Shown here in pieces: positions 1-11,479 of a DNA stretch of 64,000 nt. Origin of the DNA: Hypericum androsaemum. Its lineage: Eukaryota > Streptophyta > Magnoliopsida > Malpighiales > Hypericaceae. Below the pieces are notes generated by a model. The model saw nothing but the letters and a program-made list of their open reading frames with translations, had not been told where the DNA came from and searched no databases. Location: positions 15,337,495 through 15,401,494 of the forward strand of contig OZ023189.1 of the NCBI GenBank assembly GCA_963995505.1, given 5' to 3'. The first letter of the stretch is position 1, and every line of letters starts with the position of its first letter. The position numbers and the translations under genes were made by a program.

Positions 1-7
1 ATACATA

Positions 8-660
8 CTAGTAAACACGCACACGTGATGCGAGTGTTATTCTATTTCAAAATTCGCAAAACATATCTTTCAATATTTTCTTTTATAAGCTGTACAAAAA
101 TAAAAAAGAACAGGGTCAGGAGTTCCGGGAGTCGGGGTCCGTGGTCGGGGGGTCCAGAGTCGGGGGGTCAGGGGTCTAGCGGTCAGTGGTCCAGGGGTTC
201 GGGGTCGGGGGTCCGGCGCTCCAGTTGTCCAGGGGTCCGTGGCTTGGGGGTCCGATGGTCCATGGTCCGGTGGTCTGGTTGTCCAGGGTCCGTGGTCCAG
301 TAGTCCGGAGTCCGTGGTCCGGTCCGGGGGTCGGTGTTCCACGGTCCGTGGTTCGATGGTTCGGGGTCCAGGGTTCGGTGGTCCGCGGTCCGGGGTTCGG
401 TGGTCCAGGGGTCCTAGAGTCCAGAGGTCCGTGGTTCTAGAGTTCAATGGCCCGTGGTCTAAGAGTCTGATGGTCTGGGGTCCGGTGGTCCGGGGATCAG
501 TGGTCTGAGGTCCGCGATCCAGGGATCCGAGGGTCCGGTGGTCCTAGGTCTAGGGGTCCGGTAGTCAGCGGTCTGTAGTCCGTGGTTCGATGGTTCAAAG
601 GTTCGGTAGTCCAGGGTCCGTGGTTCGATGGTCCATGGTTCGAGGTTCGTGGTCTGGTGA
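8..660 (-). mobile_element. 5'-truncated Helitron carrying a GGTCC minisatellite
   Basis: Read on the minus strand, this ends in CTAG followed by a host T (plus strand ACTAG, positions 7-11), the Helitron 3' end, with a hairpin-capable GCGT/ACGC stretch just inside. The first 115 bases closely match the start of the complete Helitron at 62158-63168, and both then enter a degenerate minisatellite built on GGTCC/GTGGT words (about 115-655). No Helitron 5' end (TCT..TATAATA) is found on the right, so this copy is truncated near 660. The open frames across the minisatellite are by-products of its composition. Confidence 0.8.
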
Positions 661-1126
661 TTCAGGATAATTCGATCATAATATTTTAATTACGTTGGTT
701 CTCTAGATTCAATTCTTTTATGAGAGATTCTAAATACAAAATTAACTAAACCAGAATTTTAAAAAATGGAAACATTTCTTTTTTTTTGGGAGCAAATATC
801 AAGCTACTCTTCTGGCCTATCTAAACTATACTCATATTTTTTTCGTGGAAATGGTGGGCGTCTAGCATCATATCCAGAGGTTCTTCCGATACATGAGTCT
901 CTCGGGGTTCTAGTGCATACTTTGACAACCAATTTGCCAACCTACAAATAGTGACCTCTACTTGCCCATAGAAGCAGATGAGATCTCTACACTTGATCAC
1001 GAGAGGTGCAAACAATTGTCTTGCTCAACACCGTACGATAAGTAATGGTGAGGCAGCCTCGAGTCTGTCTCGACCAATAGCGGGTTAAAAAACACCGATC
1101 AGAACGATTTTGAGCACTAGTACCAC
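661..1126. other. non-coding interval downstream of the LON-like gene
   Basis: AT-rich sequence between the Helitron relic and the stop codon of the minus-strand LON-like gene. It presumably includes that gene's 3' UTR. I see no gene or repeat here. Confidence 0.4.
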
Positions 1127-3080
1127 CTAAAAGTGACCAGAATCTAATGCATCCCTCTCATCCACCAAGATCTCAATCATCTCAAGAGTCAGTTGCAAAC
1201 GTTTGTGAACCTGGAGATGAAAATCATGTATTAGATAATTGAACATTTCAATGCATCATATACAAGATCTTCCGAAATACTTGAACTCAATTTATCTTCT
1301 TTTATGATGTTCCTATGTATGTTTGAGTCGTGTGCTACTTACATCCAGTTCTTCCAGAAATGCCTGCAACTCTGATTTACACATAGTGGGTATGCTGAAT
1401 CGAGCAACATAGTCACACAATTGTGGACAATCACATTCATTTACATTCTGCAGTCAAGGTGAAACAACGACAAAAGCAATTGTAAGTTCAAGAAAATGAT
1501 CACTCAACACAATACAAGATGCCTGAGTGAATGCACAGTGTTCCCAGATAAAAGGGTTAAATCACGTTGAATAAAACCATAGAATTGAGCTGAAAGAGAC
1601 CTTCCAACGCTCTGCGTTGCGCGGAAGATAGTTTTGTAAAGCTAACTTAAGCGCAGATAAAGTAGCTCTTATTTTAGTGTCGTCCTTACTGAATGGTAAG
1701 TCCTGAAAGAAGAAACAAGTTTAGCTACAAACATGAAAACAGAGTCAATGTTCCAGATACACCAGCTCCTTTTTTTTTTACACAAATGTTGGTGCGTACC
1801 TTGAGATGATCAACTTTAACCGTTAGGAGATCCTCACTTACCTATAAGCAATACTTTATCAAGTTTCCAGCTTAGCAAGGAAAATGGAAAGAGCAACACC
1901 ATGGAGAAAGAACTAAAAAGTCAACTGAAAATTAGAGAAGCTTGCCACATCATAACTCACCATCTCTGTGATTCGTACTCGCCTAAGACCAACGAGATAT
2001 ATGCTGCCATCCCAAAAATGTTTAATCTGTTACCAAACATCCACCAATTAACACTGTGATACTCTAGCACCGACCCATATGAACAAGTTATAACCAACTT
2101 AAATACCTTAGAAAGTGTTCCAACTTTGTGAAGACGGTCAAAAAGCTCCTTCCCCTTGACTCCATGCATGCTATTTTCTGATACGAAACCAGTTTCCACG
2201 TCGGGATCTGTCCCAGGGCGAAGGGTAACAAATTTGTAACCAGTTCCCGTGCCCCGATCTGTCCCGGGGCGATCTTTAAGAAGGGAAACACAAACATAGG
2301 GAGATCCTAATTTGTATCTTTCAACCAGTGCAGAAAATAATGGATCTGCATGATTGATAGTGATCTGAGAACAAAACCAAGATGTACCTTTTCAATGAAA
2401 AAGTTTCAATTCTGGTGCAGCAGCCATTAACGCGATCACATTATTCCTCCCTCCTAATCATAGTAAGGCAAAGAAATGTTACATACATACCTTGACATCA
2501 GAATATTTATCAATATGTCCGACGAGCATAGGGTTATTACCAAGACCTGCACAATTAAATTAGTCTGCTGAACTGAAGCAGACTGTAATTACAAACACCA
2601 ACTATACAAATAAAGATGTAGAAAATAAGATAAATCTGAGACAGCCAATTTGCATTAATAATTCAAAAGTCTTTCACCCGTTCAAACAAAGCCCTTCCAA
2701 CCATCCTAATGTCCAAATCAAGCGCATGTTTTGAGTACACGATCACCCAACACACAATAACACACAAATCGAGCGAGCGATCCCTAACCTAAAACACCAA
2801 ACTTTCGATTCCACCAAAACTTTTAACATACCGTTGAACAATCGTCCAGCCCATGACCGGTCGCCGGAGAGCTGATTACATAGTCGGCTTCCCTCCCAGC
2901 CACGGTGTTAAAGAATGCTTTTTGACAGAAACCCGAGCCCCGAGAAGCCCTACCCGTGATAGCGTCTCGGAGGGGAGAAGAAGATAGATGGGTAGGGAAT
3001 ATTTTCCGCCAAGAAAGAAACTTCAACATATTGGGACAACTGAAATTTCGACGGCGGCGGAAGGAGAAGGAGAACGACAA
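1127..3080 (-). CDS. LON1: LON1-like protein with only the Lon substrate-binding N domain, 8 exons
   Basis: LON1 is the mitochondrial/plastid ATP-dependent Lon protease. Exons (minus): 3080-2832 or 3080-2858, 2546-2491, 2364-2107, 2026-1961, 1841-1800, 1702-1601, 1447-1343 and 1210-1127. Exons 2-8 keep frame across GT-AG introns. Diagnostic pieces are KGKELFDRLHKVGTLS, RRVRITEM, TVKVDHLKDLPF and LEELDVHKRLQLTLEM, matching the Lon N domain in order. Exon 1 looks like a mitochondrial presequence; translation could start at 3080 or at the MLKFLSWRK methionine. The protein stops where full-length Lon enters its coiled coil, so the AAA+ and serine-lysine protease domains are absent. The strong donor after 2832 puts exon 2 out of frame; a weaker GT at 2857-2856 would restore it. 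It is either a truncated paralogue or a young pseudogene. Confidence 0.82.
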
Positions 3081-3499
3081 CTGTTTCAGTACAAGGAGAG
3101 AACATGTACAAAAACCTAGTTCAGTTTGATTTAAATAGTTTGGGTCAAATAGATTTGCTAAATATTATTTCAGAATTGATTTAAGAGAAAAGTTCAATAT
3201 TAGTACCTGTGATTTAACATTTTTTGCACCGTGATCCTGTAGTTTAGAAACAACTTTTTGAGTCTTGTGGTTTCTCAGTTTTTTGTGTTAGAGGTTCCGG
3301 GTGGCTTCGAACCTAGAAACGGCACAGTTTCACTGCTAATTTGGCAAGCCAATTAGGATTTTTGCGATGGAAGCACTAAAGTGGGGGTCCAACACTTCTT
3401 GACCCTGTCATTGCAATATCGCACAAGTAATCCTTTATTAGCAAATGATCGATCGTCTTATCGACATAAGATGGAGACTGAACATTCCTTCAGGGAGTT
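3081..3499. other. intergenic; possible single MULE arm
   Basis: Positions 3185-3320 have the wording of one arm of a Mutator-like terminal repeat (GAGAAAAGTTCAATATTAGT, then phrases like those in the other MULE arms). I could not find the opposite arm or a target duplication. Otherwise no gene is visible. Confidence 0.3.
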
Positions 3500-3705
3500 T
3501 CACCGGTACACCTTGAGATACTCATTGTAGAGAGGCTCCAGGTATCGATCGATGAACTCATCAATCGATGAACTCATCAATCGATGAACTCGATGAACTC
3601 TGGAGCGATGTCCTTGTCGGGGTAGCTTTGGAGCATCTTAAGGATGGGTCGGAGGAAGGAAGTGGGCTTGCGGTTGTCGCCGATGGTGTGTAGATTAGGG
3701 CTGAG
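3500..3705 (-). pseudogene. PRP38-like splicing factor fragment
   Basis: PRP38 is a U4/U6.U5 tri-snRNP component needed for spliceosome activation. The minus frame reads NRKPTSFLRPILKMLQ followed by DKDIAPEFIEFID, matching the conserved NxKPTPFxCLxLKMLQ..PEKDI..EFI block of PRP38A. In another frame it reads RYLEPLYNEYLKVYR, matching the downstream YLEPLYNDYRK block. The residues that normally join them are missing and replaced by about three copies of a 16-bp unit (GATGAACTCATCAATC) that changes frame. No introns or start are visible. This is a short broken copy without coding capacity. Confidence 0.7.
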
Positions 3706-4192
3706 CAAGTTGGGCGAACTAGACAGAACCAGAAAAAATCGGACCAACGGGCTATTTTCCCTTTCTCTTTCTCTCTCCCCGACTGCGAAGGGCGGAAAAA
3801 CGTCCGTCGCTCCGCCTACGACCGCCGCGTAACGGCGGCGAACCAACGGCCGAGACCGGTCGCGTTCGACTCGTCTCGGCCTTGCGAGCACGTCCTTAGC
3901 AACCTCGCGGGCTGTCGTCCAGCCGTTCTCCGCCGCGATCGTCTTCTCCGTTCCGCGCCTCTCCGCTGTCGTCGTCTTCGATCTCGCTGTTGCAGTGATC
4001 ATGAATGGATCTCTAACTTTCTTAATTGAAATTTAGGTAGCAAATTTCATCACCTTTTTCTCTTTAAGGTCTATTTTTTATGTCTATCTACCTGGTTTTG
4101 TATCTCAGAACTGCAAGAATTTTGTAACTTTCCAATAGCACGATATGGCTGTAAGTTTAAACATTGCTAAGATTGTATTGGCTATGTTTTAG

Positions 4193-5276
4193 GCACTATG
4201 TGCTTCTGGATCATCAGTGGCTAAGCATGTTAACGGAATTGCTGCCGGTTGAGCGGAAATGATCATCTTAGTAAGTTCAATTTTGCAGAAATTTCACACA
4301 TTTAACAACTAGATGCCTCAGCTGACTGCTTCTATCAATGTTTTAATATGTTGTTGATATGTATAAATAACCATCTGAGACTGACATGGGTGCTAATTCT
4401 GTTCTTTGATAGCTATGAATTTCATAAACTATTACGGTACAGTTGAATGTATCTAGCAATTATGAGGAGACTAGTTTGATGTGGTGCATCATTATGTAGG
4501 TTCTCGTCAAGCAGGCTAGTTTGATGCTCCAATAGAATTTAAGTTTCCCTAAAAAAATCAGAATGCAAAATTGATGCTCATGCAGAATTTGAACTTTATT
4601 CGAGTATTTGGTTCATTTGTTACCATCTTATCCTTCTTTCAGGCAATCTTCCTTAATGTTGTTGGTGGGGTGACACTAAAAGAAGATCTTGCAATAGCAG
4701 CAGCTATTTGCAGCAGGCATGAGTTCTCCAGATATCTCTCTCCTTCCTATATTTTTCTGCTTGTTCCGAAATTGCGATGTTCATCCCATTGCACCCTGCT
4801 CCTTGAAACACTCTATTACATTTCCAACTGAAGTTTGATGTCGTATTTCTATTTGTTGGCGTTCCAACTTCTTAGAATTCCCTATTCCAAACAATGTTGC
4901 ATTTGTTGTGAACACACGACCACAACTTACTCTGGGTTATGTTCCTATTTTAAGAATGCTCAATTCATTTGGGAAGATCCAAGGTGCCACCATCCTTGGC
5001 AAGGGAATTTTCACAGAAATGCTTGCAAACTTTCTTGTAGCACAATGGTTGGATCCCATGAGTGGATAACAACAATTCTTTTGGAATTTCTTTCAGGTGC
5101 CCCGAATGGATAAAAGGGTGAATACTGCAGAACAGCTAGGATATAAGAAATGCATCGTTCCACAGTCGAGTGTAAAATCGGCGGAGCGTTTAGTAGGTAT
5201 TCAAGAGCTGAAGGTGATTGGATGCAGGAATCTGAAAGAAGTAATCAATGCTATTTTCAAGACACAACAGAGATAG
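4193..5276 (+). pseudogene. RADA: RADA homologue, decayed 3' half
   Basis: Plant RADA is the organellar counterpart of bacterial RadA, a RecA-like branch-migration ATPase with a C-terminal Lon-protease-like domain. Exon-like pieces with splice sites: 4193-4270 (ALCASGSSVAKHVNGIAAG, then an in-frame TGA at 4250-4252), 4500-4532 (VLVKQASLMLQ then TAG), 4643-4716 (AIFLNVVGGVTL..DLAIAAAICS), 4876-4909 (FPIPNNVAFV) and 5097-5276 (VPRMDKRVNTAEQLGYKKC...VINAIFKTQQR, stop). These follow the order of the RADA C-terminal domain. The RecA core is missing and the piece after FPIPNNVAF is lost. The in-frame stops make it a pseudogene. Confidence 0.82.
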
Positions 5277-6247
5277 TATGCGCCTCTTGGAAACAAACAA
5301 TTGGTAGATTATGCTGGTTGATTGTTTAGGATGAATCACATTGATATGTTTGTATATATAAGAAACCAAATGTTTACATCTATCCGTCTGTTTTTATCCT
5401 CCAATGCATTGTGATTCAATGATGATCTCTCTTTTCTTTACTTGGCTGTTTGGAAAAAAAATAAAAAATAAATGGAGTTTCATTTCCATTAAAACTTAAG
5501 AATTTATTCCCCCGAATTTGTGAGATCTATGAGAAATGAAAGGGACTTGTGTGTGGAAATTTATTACTCTTGAAAGAGACCAATTTATAAGTTTTATTTT
5601 GTTTCCGAGCATTAAAATGAAAATTAGATAACGTTTCTTTCAACTATGGATATGGAATTGGAATTATTTTCCTGTAGGAATTATTGCAAACATTCGCAGG
5701 ATGCTTCGTTTTGTTGCTTAAAGCCCTCGTAGAACAAGTTTTTTTTGTAGTACTAAGTTATGGTATATGTAATGTACAACATCAGACTACAAGATCAGCG
5801 AGATTAATTGTCAGTAACAAATACTTTTGAATTTTTAGGGAAGGTACAAATCCGAGAATTTTACATGGAATAAACTTGATTTCATTTTTTTGACAGACAC
5901 AACAACTAATTTAGGTTCGAGCTAAATAAAAATTTTAAAATATAGAAAAAAATTTCCAATTCACCTCCATATTTTAAGTGGGTAAAGGCCCAATCTTTAT
6001 AATGTTTTTTGAAAGGTAGCCCAATCTTTATACTTGAAACCCAAATTTAGACCGACCATATCTTTGGGCCCTTCTTCGAAACCACTAACCTAGTACTCGA
6101 ACCGACCTTCTTCACATATGTAAGAAAAGAAAGCCGCCTCCATCTTCTCCTCTCTCTATTACCTAACGAAACACCAAAAACGGAACAAGAAAACACCGGG
6201 AGCTCGTCAGATTTGGCGCCCCGGTACCCAAAGTCGTGGTCTTTACT
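5277..6247. other. intergenic region upstream of the MPP alpha gene
   Basis: AT-rich up to about 6100, with no coding signal. The last 150 bases, with a CT-rich stretch near 6140-6165, should contain the promoter and 5' UTR of the peptidase gene. I do not see a convincing TATA box. Confidence 0.4.
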
Positions 6248-9200
6248 ATGTACAGAAGCGCGGCTTCAAAGCTTAGGGCTCTCAAGGTCCGTCCTTTGTG
6301 ATTTTTACGACCCTCTCTTGATTGCTTGGGATGCCCATTTAGAGAACTAGAGAAAAGATGAGAACTTGGACGTGGGTTTTCGTTTTTATAAATGTTTGTG
6401 ATCGTTGGGGCACTTGAATTTAGTTTTTAATTTGATTTGGAGGATTTGTTGGTGTTTAGTGTTTGTTCGTTCGGTACACCAAATCTTACCCAAACTGGGT
6501 TTTTGGGTCTGTTCCAATCCTTCATGTAGGGAACGTTTAAGCAATTTTATGGAAGAACTTGTTTTTTATTAAATTGGGTTTATGATTTTTGATTGGGGGA
6601 GGTGCTTCTCTCTTTTGGTGAAAATTACTTTGATCTAGTTATGCGATGCCGTGTGCTGTCGGGATTAACTTCCACTCACTCAGGGTCAGACGCGGAGATT
6701 GGCTGTTGCTAGGTATGCCACTTCAAGTGATGTTGTTGCTACCGAGTCAATCTTTTCTCACTACTTTAGGTTGTTAGCCGGTGGAAATTCTGGTCCTCTT
6801 CCTCCTTGGGAATTCCCTCTAAAGGATGTTTCCCTCCCGAGTGTGCTGCCAGAACCTAGCATTACTAGCGCAAAGATCCTCTTGAATGGTCTCACTATAG
6901 TATCAGAAGCATCACATGTACGTTCTCTGTGCATCCACCTACTATCGTTACATTCGGCATGCAACTAGCAAAAGTTCCTTGCTTTTAGAATTTTGACTAA
7001 GCCCGCACTGTTTTGGTGAATTAGAATCCCGCAGCTTCCATTGGGCTCTATATTGATTGTGGCTCTGTATATGAGACACCATTGACACGTGGAGCAACTC
7101 ATGTGCTTCATCGAATGGCATTCAAGAGCACTAGAAACCGAAGCCACACTCAGATAGTTAGGGAAGTGGAAGCAATTGGGGGAAATGTAGCAGCCTCGGG
7201 CTCTCCAGAGCATATCGCTTATACATTTGATGCAATTAAAATCTATGTGCCTCAGATGGTTGAACTACTTGTTGACGCTGTGCGAAACCCTGTATTCATG
7301 GATTCGGAATCGGAAGTAACATCTCTTTGTCTTTCACACTCTTTTCTTTGTTGAAGTTGTTTAAATAAGGTCCTCTGTTCTGATTATTCACTTGCTAATT
7401 TTACAGATCAAAAAGATTAAAGATGACGTTGGGCAGCTCTCCAATAATCCCCAGGGGTTACTCCTGGAAGCAATTCGTTCTGCTGGCTATGTTGGAGCCC
7501 TAGCTAATTCCATTCTGGCACCTGAATCAGCATTTGAACAATTAAATCCTGATGTTTTGCAAGAGTTTGTTGCTGTAAGTTCAATAAGCCCTCTCAGGCC
7601 TGTTGAGTTACTTCATTTCGAGATATTATCGTCTCTATTTCTTTTGTCCATATTATCCTTGCCTCACTTTTCTTTGTATAATGATTGGCGTGTTATTTAG
7701 GAGCATTATACAGCTCCGAGGATGGTCCTTGCAGCATCTGGGGTGGAACTGGAGGACCTTGTCGCTGTGGCTGAGCCTCTGCTCTCTGACCTTCCACCTG
7801 TGGCAGGCCCGGCAGAGCCAGAGCCTCAATATCTTGGAGGAGACTATCGTCGACAATCTGATTCAGATGTTAGTATAACTCTATATAGTCATTAACCGTG
7901 AATTACTATCTCCAAATATTTTCTGGTTATATGATCCTCTCCATTCATATCACTTGTAACCTTTTTCCTGTCATGATGCTAGATGACGCATGTTGTCCTT
8001 GCTTTTGAAGTTCCTGGAGGATGGCGTAATGAGAAAGAAGCGATGATTTTGAACCTTCTTCAGGTACTGTACATTTTAATTTATCACTGCTTCTTTCGGA
8101 AAGCTTACGTTGGGATCTTCTTGATTTTCATTTGTGTTTTCCCACACCATTTAGTTTCTTAAATTTTAGGGCAAAATAACCATAGGTCTTTGTTGTTTGA
8201 AGAAATTAATTAATTAGGACAACCTAATATTGGTTAATCCTTGTTATTTCGTAAATCAAGTGATTAGTCCCTGAACCCAATTTCCGATCATTTTTCCGGC
8301 AAGGCATTATTTAAAGTGACAAAAATACCCCTACCTCAATCAAAAATAACATATTTGCAATTTTAATTTAAAAAAATCAAAGTAGCCGCAAGCAAAGCAA
8401 ACGCCCTAGGGTTTAGTTAATTCCTTGCCTCTGCTGTTGCAATGGCGGTCACAATTGCGTTCTTCTTCTCGGTGAGCAAGTTGTATCAGATTCAGAAACC
8501 CGGAGGAAGCCCCATCACGAGAATTTTCCAGGTTCTGGTTGCATCCTTTATGAAGCTTGGTGTTCAAGACCCTGGCGACAAATTGCTTCTTGACGAGTCT
8601 CTAGATGAAACTACGATCTAGGGAAGTCGCAAGCTTCAGCACACAGACAAGTTTGCATAAGTTGTTGCATTGGAGTTCTTTGTCATTGGATAGTTGCACA
8701 ATATACAGATCCATCTTGATGGTTCCCATTTCTTGCTTTGATGATGATGTTGCGGGTTCTTTGGCTACAGTTCACAGGAAGCTGATGTAGAGGAGCTTGC
8801 TTTGCTCTCCGAACTTATGGAAATGAGTGTACAAAAACCCTAGGACGCTTGCTTCGCTCGCGGCTTCTTTGGTTTTTTTTTTAAATTTAAATGACAAATA
8901 TGTTATTTTGGATTAAGGTAAGGGTATTTTTGTCACTTTAAGTAATGTCTCGCCGAAAAAATGGCCGGAAGTTGAGTTCAGGGACTAATTACTTGATTTA
9001 TAAAATAACAAGGACTAACCAATACTAAGTTATCCTAATTAATTAATTTCTTCAAACAACAGGGACCTATGGCTATTTAACCCTAAATTTTATTAGCTAA
9101 GGAATTCTTTATTGGAATTGGATGATCTTGCAGATTCTAATGGGAGGAAGTGGCTCATTGTTTGCTGGAGGCCCAAGAAAGGAAATGCATTCCCGACTGT

Positions 9201-10645
9201 GTAAGTTGCTTGAACACTACAAGGTAGATTAATCGTTCAGTTGCTTGAACACTACAAGGTAGATTAATCGTTCCATGGGTTTTCAGTTTTGATGCCATCA
9301 TGCCAATTTCTAGTTGTCTGGCCAATGGCATTGTCAAGAAGTTCAATGCTTTAGTCTTGATTTTTTCAACACTTAAATCAATGCAGATGCACGTGTCTTG
9401 AACGAGTATCAAGAGTTGCAATCGTTTTCAGCGTTCAAGAGAATCTTCAATAATACTGGATTATTTGGCATTTATGCCTGCACTGTAAGGCCAACTGCTC
9501 ATTGAATTGCTCTTCTTGTCGATGAATGTATGTGTGCCCAAGAATTCCTGAAAATGTCTCTTTCCGATTTTGATTCCTAGTGCATGATCATTTTGCTCTT
9601 TTTCCATTTCCATAATTTTTCTTAAGAACTCTTGGAAATAAGTTTTAGAGCTTATTAGGGCATCGCAATTGCCTCTTTAGTTAGTAATGTTTACCTGTAA
9701 AATGTTTGGACAGTCCTTGGGGTTTCACTTTTAGTACTTTGAGCTGAAATGTCTGTCTCTATTCAGACCCCAGACTTTGCAGCAAAAGCCGTCGATTTGG
9801 CAGCAAATGAACTAATTGCACTTGCAACTCCCGGACAAGGTTTTTCTGATAATTCTCTGAGCACTTTTTGTTACCAAGTTTTCTGCTTTGTCGCCAAACT
9901 TCAAAGAAATCCCCCGTTATGCATCTTCTGAATTTTGTGGCTGTAGTGACAAGAGTAGAGCTTAACCGCGCCAAAGTGTTAACAAAATCTGCACTCTTGA
10001 TGAATCTTGAATTCAGGGTATCATCTCTCTCTTTCTCTTGAAGTACTCTTGTGGAATGCAAATTAATATTATATGAAAGAGCATGCACCCACATACTGGT
10101 TCACAATAAAGCAAATGACTCATGTTTACCCAAATCTTCTTTTTACTCATCCGACTCTTGGTCGTTCTTATCTTCTACTTATTCACCTGTTTGTTTTATT
10201 TACTTGTTAAGTGCTCGTAATTTGTTTTGCAGATGAATGTGACTGATGATATTGGTAGGCAGTTCTTGATATATAGAGATAGGTATATCACTTTCCGTCG
10301 CTATCTGCAAACCTTTCACGCTTATCGTAGGCGCCACTTGCATTTCAAGCTTCATCTCTGCTAATATGACCACCGACTTTCGTTGCAGGAAGCCAGTGGA
10401 ACATTTCTTGAAGATCGTGGACAACATCACACTGCGAGATATCACCGATATTGGACAGAAGCTCGTCTCTTCAAATCTTACAATGGCTTCTTACGGGGAC
10501 GGTAATTCCCACACCTGCGAGAAACTCCACTCCTTTAGTTTCAACCAAGTTCTTACAGTAATTCATTTTGCCATTGTGTTTCCTCTGGTTTGCAGTGCTT
10601 AACGTCCCCAACTACGTATCGGTCTTCTCGAAGTTTTATGCTTGA
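6248..10645 (+). CDS. MPPA: mitochondrial processing peptidase subunit alpha, 13 exons
   Basis: This subunit recognises presequences in the matrix processing peptidase; in plants it is also a core protein of the cytochrome bc1 complex. Exons: 6248-6286, 6684-6917, 7025-7315, 7407-7574, 7701-7868, 7983-8063, 9134-9200, 9387-9484, 9767-9839, 9947-10017, 10233-10282, 10389-10501, 10596-10645. All introns are GT-AG, phases match, and the product is about 500 residues, as usual. It opens MYRSAASKLRALK. HVLHRMAFKST marks the degenerate metal site typical of alpha; PGGW, MGGSGSLFAGGP (glycine-rich loop, normally MGGGGSFSAGGP), RVLNEYQE, NTGLFGIY and RKPVEHFLK follow family order. Intron 6 contains a Pack-MULE. 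The altered loop and other substitutions suggest a diverging copy, but I see no break. Confidence 0.93.
8169..9083. mobile_element. Pack-MULE in intron 6 of the MPP alpha gene
   Basis: A 915-bp Mutator-like element. The ends are inverted repeats of roughly 200 bp (left GGGCAAAATAACCATAGGTC; right is its diverged complement). It is flanked by a perfect 9-bp target duplication, TAAATTTTA at 8160-8168 and 9084-9092. There is no transposase, so it needs one in trans. The interior carries a host gene fragment, annotated separately. It sits wholly inside an intron and leaves both splice sites intact. Confidence 0.9.
8443..8690 (+). pseudogene. captured NPF (NRT1/PTR) transporter fragment inside a Pack-MULE
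   Basis: NPF proteins are 12-helix plasma or vacuolar membrane carriers for nitrate, peptides and hormones. From ATG 8443 the sequence reads MAVTIAFFFSVSKLYQIQKP then GGSPITRIFQVLVAS, the conserved end of helix 6 and start of the central loop in this family. RKLQHTDKF follows after a stop and matches the RKLEHTD motif of the loop. Only about 80 codons are present, so this is a captured piece without transport function. Confidence 0.72.
9201..9274 (+). repeat. 40-bp tandem duplication in MPP alpha intron 7
   Basis: A unit containing TTGCTTGAACACTACAAGG followed by TAGATTAATCGTTC occurs twice in direct succession just after the exon 7 donor. It lies in the intron and does not touch coding sequence. 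Confidence 0.7.
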
Positions 10646-11415
10646 ACATCATGTATCATCTAATGCATGGAATGCGAGCTTCGGTTTCTTGAATAAGATG
10701 ATATCTGAAGAAACTTGTATCTAAGTTTGAATAAGATTGATGAGGTTCTCGAGTCTTGACTGAGATAATAAATTTTTTTCTGAGACCTCAAGAAAGAGAA
10801 CCTTCAAAAACGATAATCCTGTGTAGGTTTTTAACGTCTCCGAAACCGTGTACTTTTTAAGTCTAATTTCCTTTTGGGTCAGAAGCATATATTTAATTGG
10901 ATAGTGAATTATGGGATCGAGTAAATACTTCTACTACAAGTCCCTCTTCTTCTTTTTGTTAATTCTAACAAGTGAAGTGGATCCATATTTTTCGTATTCG
11001 AAATCATGAAGTGTGTCCAACATCATTTTACAAGAGGGGGGATGAGTGACTCGGGAACAAAATATTTTCCAGGGGAGACATCCAACAAATTTGTGCACAC
11101 TTTTTGGGACAGTCGGTCCAATTGTCTTTTATTCGTAATATTTGAATGTAAGACTTTTTCAATAAATTCAAAATTTCTTATTATGATCCAGTCATTAGTT
11201 TGAAATCAAAATTTAACCCCGGCAAGTCCGAATGTAGTAATTGAAGGATTCTCCTTAAAAAACGTAGTAATTGAAGGATTGACAGCCGCTCTCTCTCTCC
11301 ACCCACTGGCAAATTGCATCTCGGCCGAAAACAAAGGTAGATATGTGATTGCTTCTGTTTGGGGGGGGGGGGGGGGGGGGGGGGGTTCCGATTCGAGTAT
11401 TACTGTGGCATAAAT
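10634..11415 (+). repeat. first copy of a tandem segmental duplication at the MPP alpha 3' end
   Basis: The last exon tail (TTTTATGCTTGAACATCATG) and about 750 bp downstream recur from about 11746, spaced about 1.1 kb. Shared text includes GTATCATCTAATGCATGGAA, CTCGGCCGAAAACAAAGG and GATTCCGATTCGAGTATT. This copy alone has a run of 25 G residues at 11361-11385. Confidence 0.85.
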
Positions 11416-11479
11416 CATTTCAAATAGCAATGAAACATTTTCATTCATCAAAGAAATCAAACAAGCAAATCCAAAAAAA

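Noticed and set aside
25..508. Several overlapping open frames on both strands rich in Gly/Val/Pro/Arg
   Set aside because: They follow the GGTCC minisatellite composition; open frames in three phases with no domain are expected there. The same holds for 62178-63130.
3185..4030. Possible Pack-MULE around the PRP38 relic
   Set aside because: Only a left-arm-like phrase is present; no right arm or 9-bp duplication.
11361..11385. Run of 25 G residues as a G-quadruplex regulator
   Set aside because: Absent from the duplicate copy and of a length prone to sequencing artefacts; kept only as a detail of the duplication.
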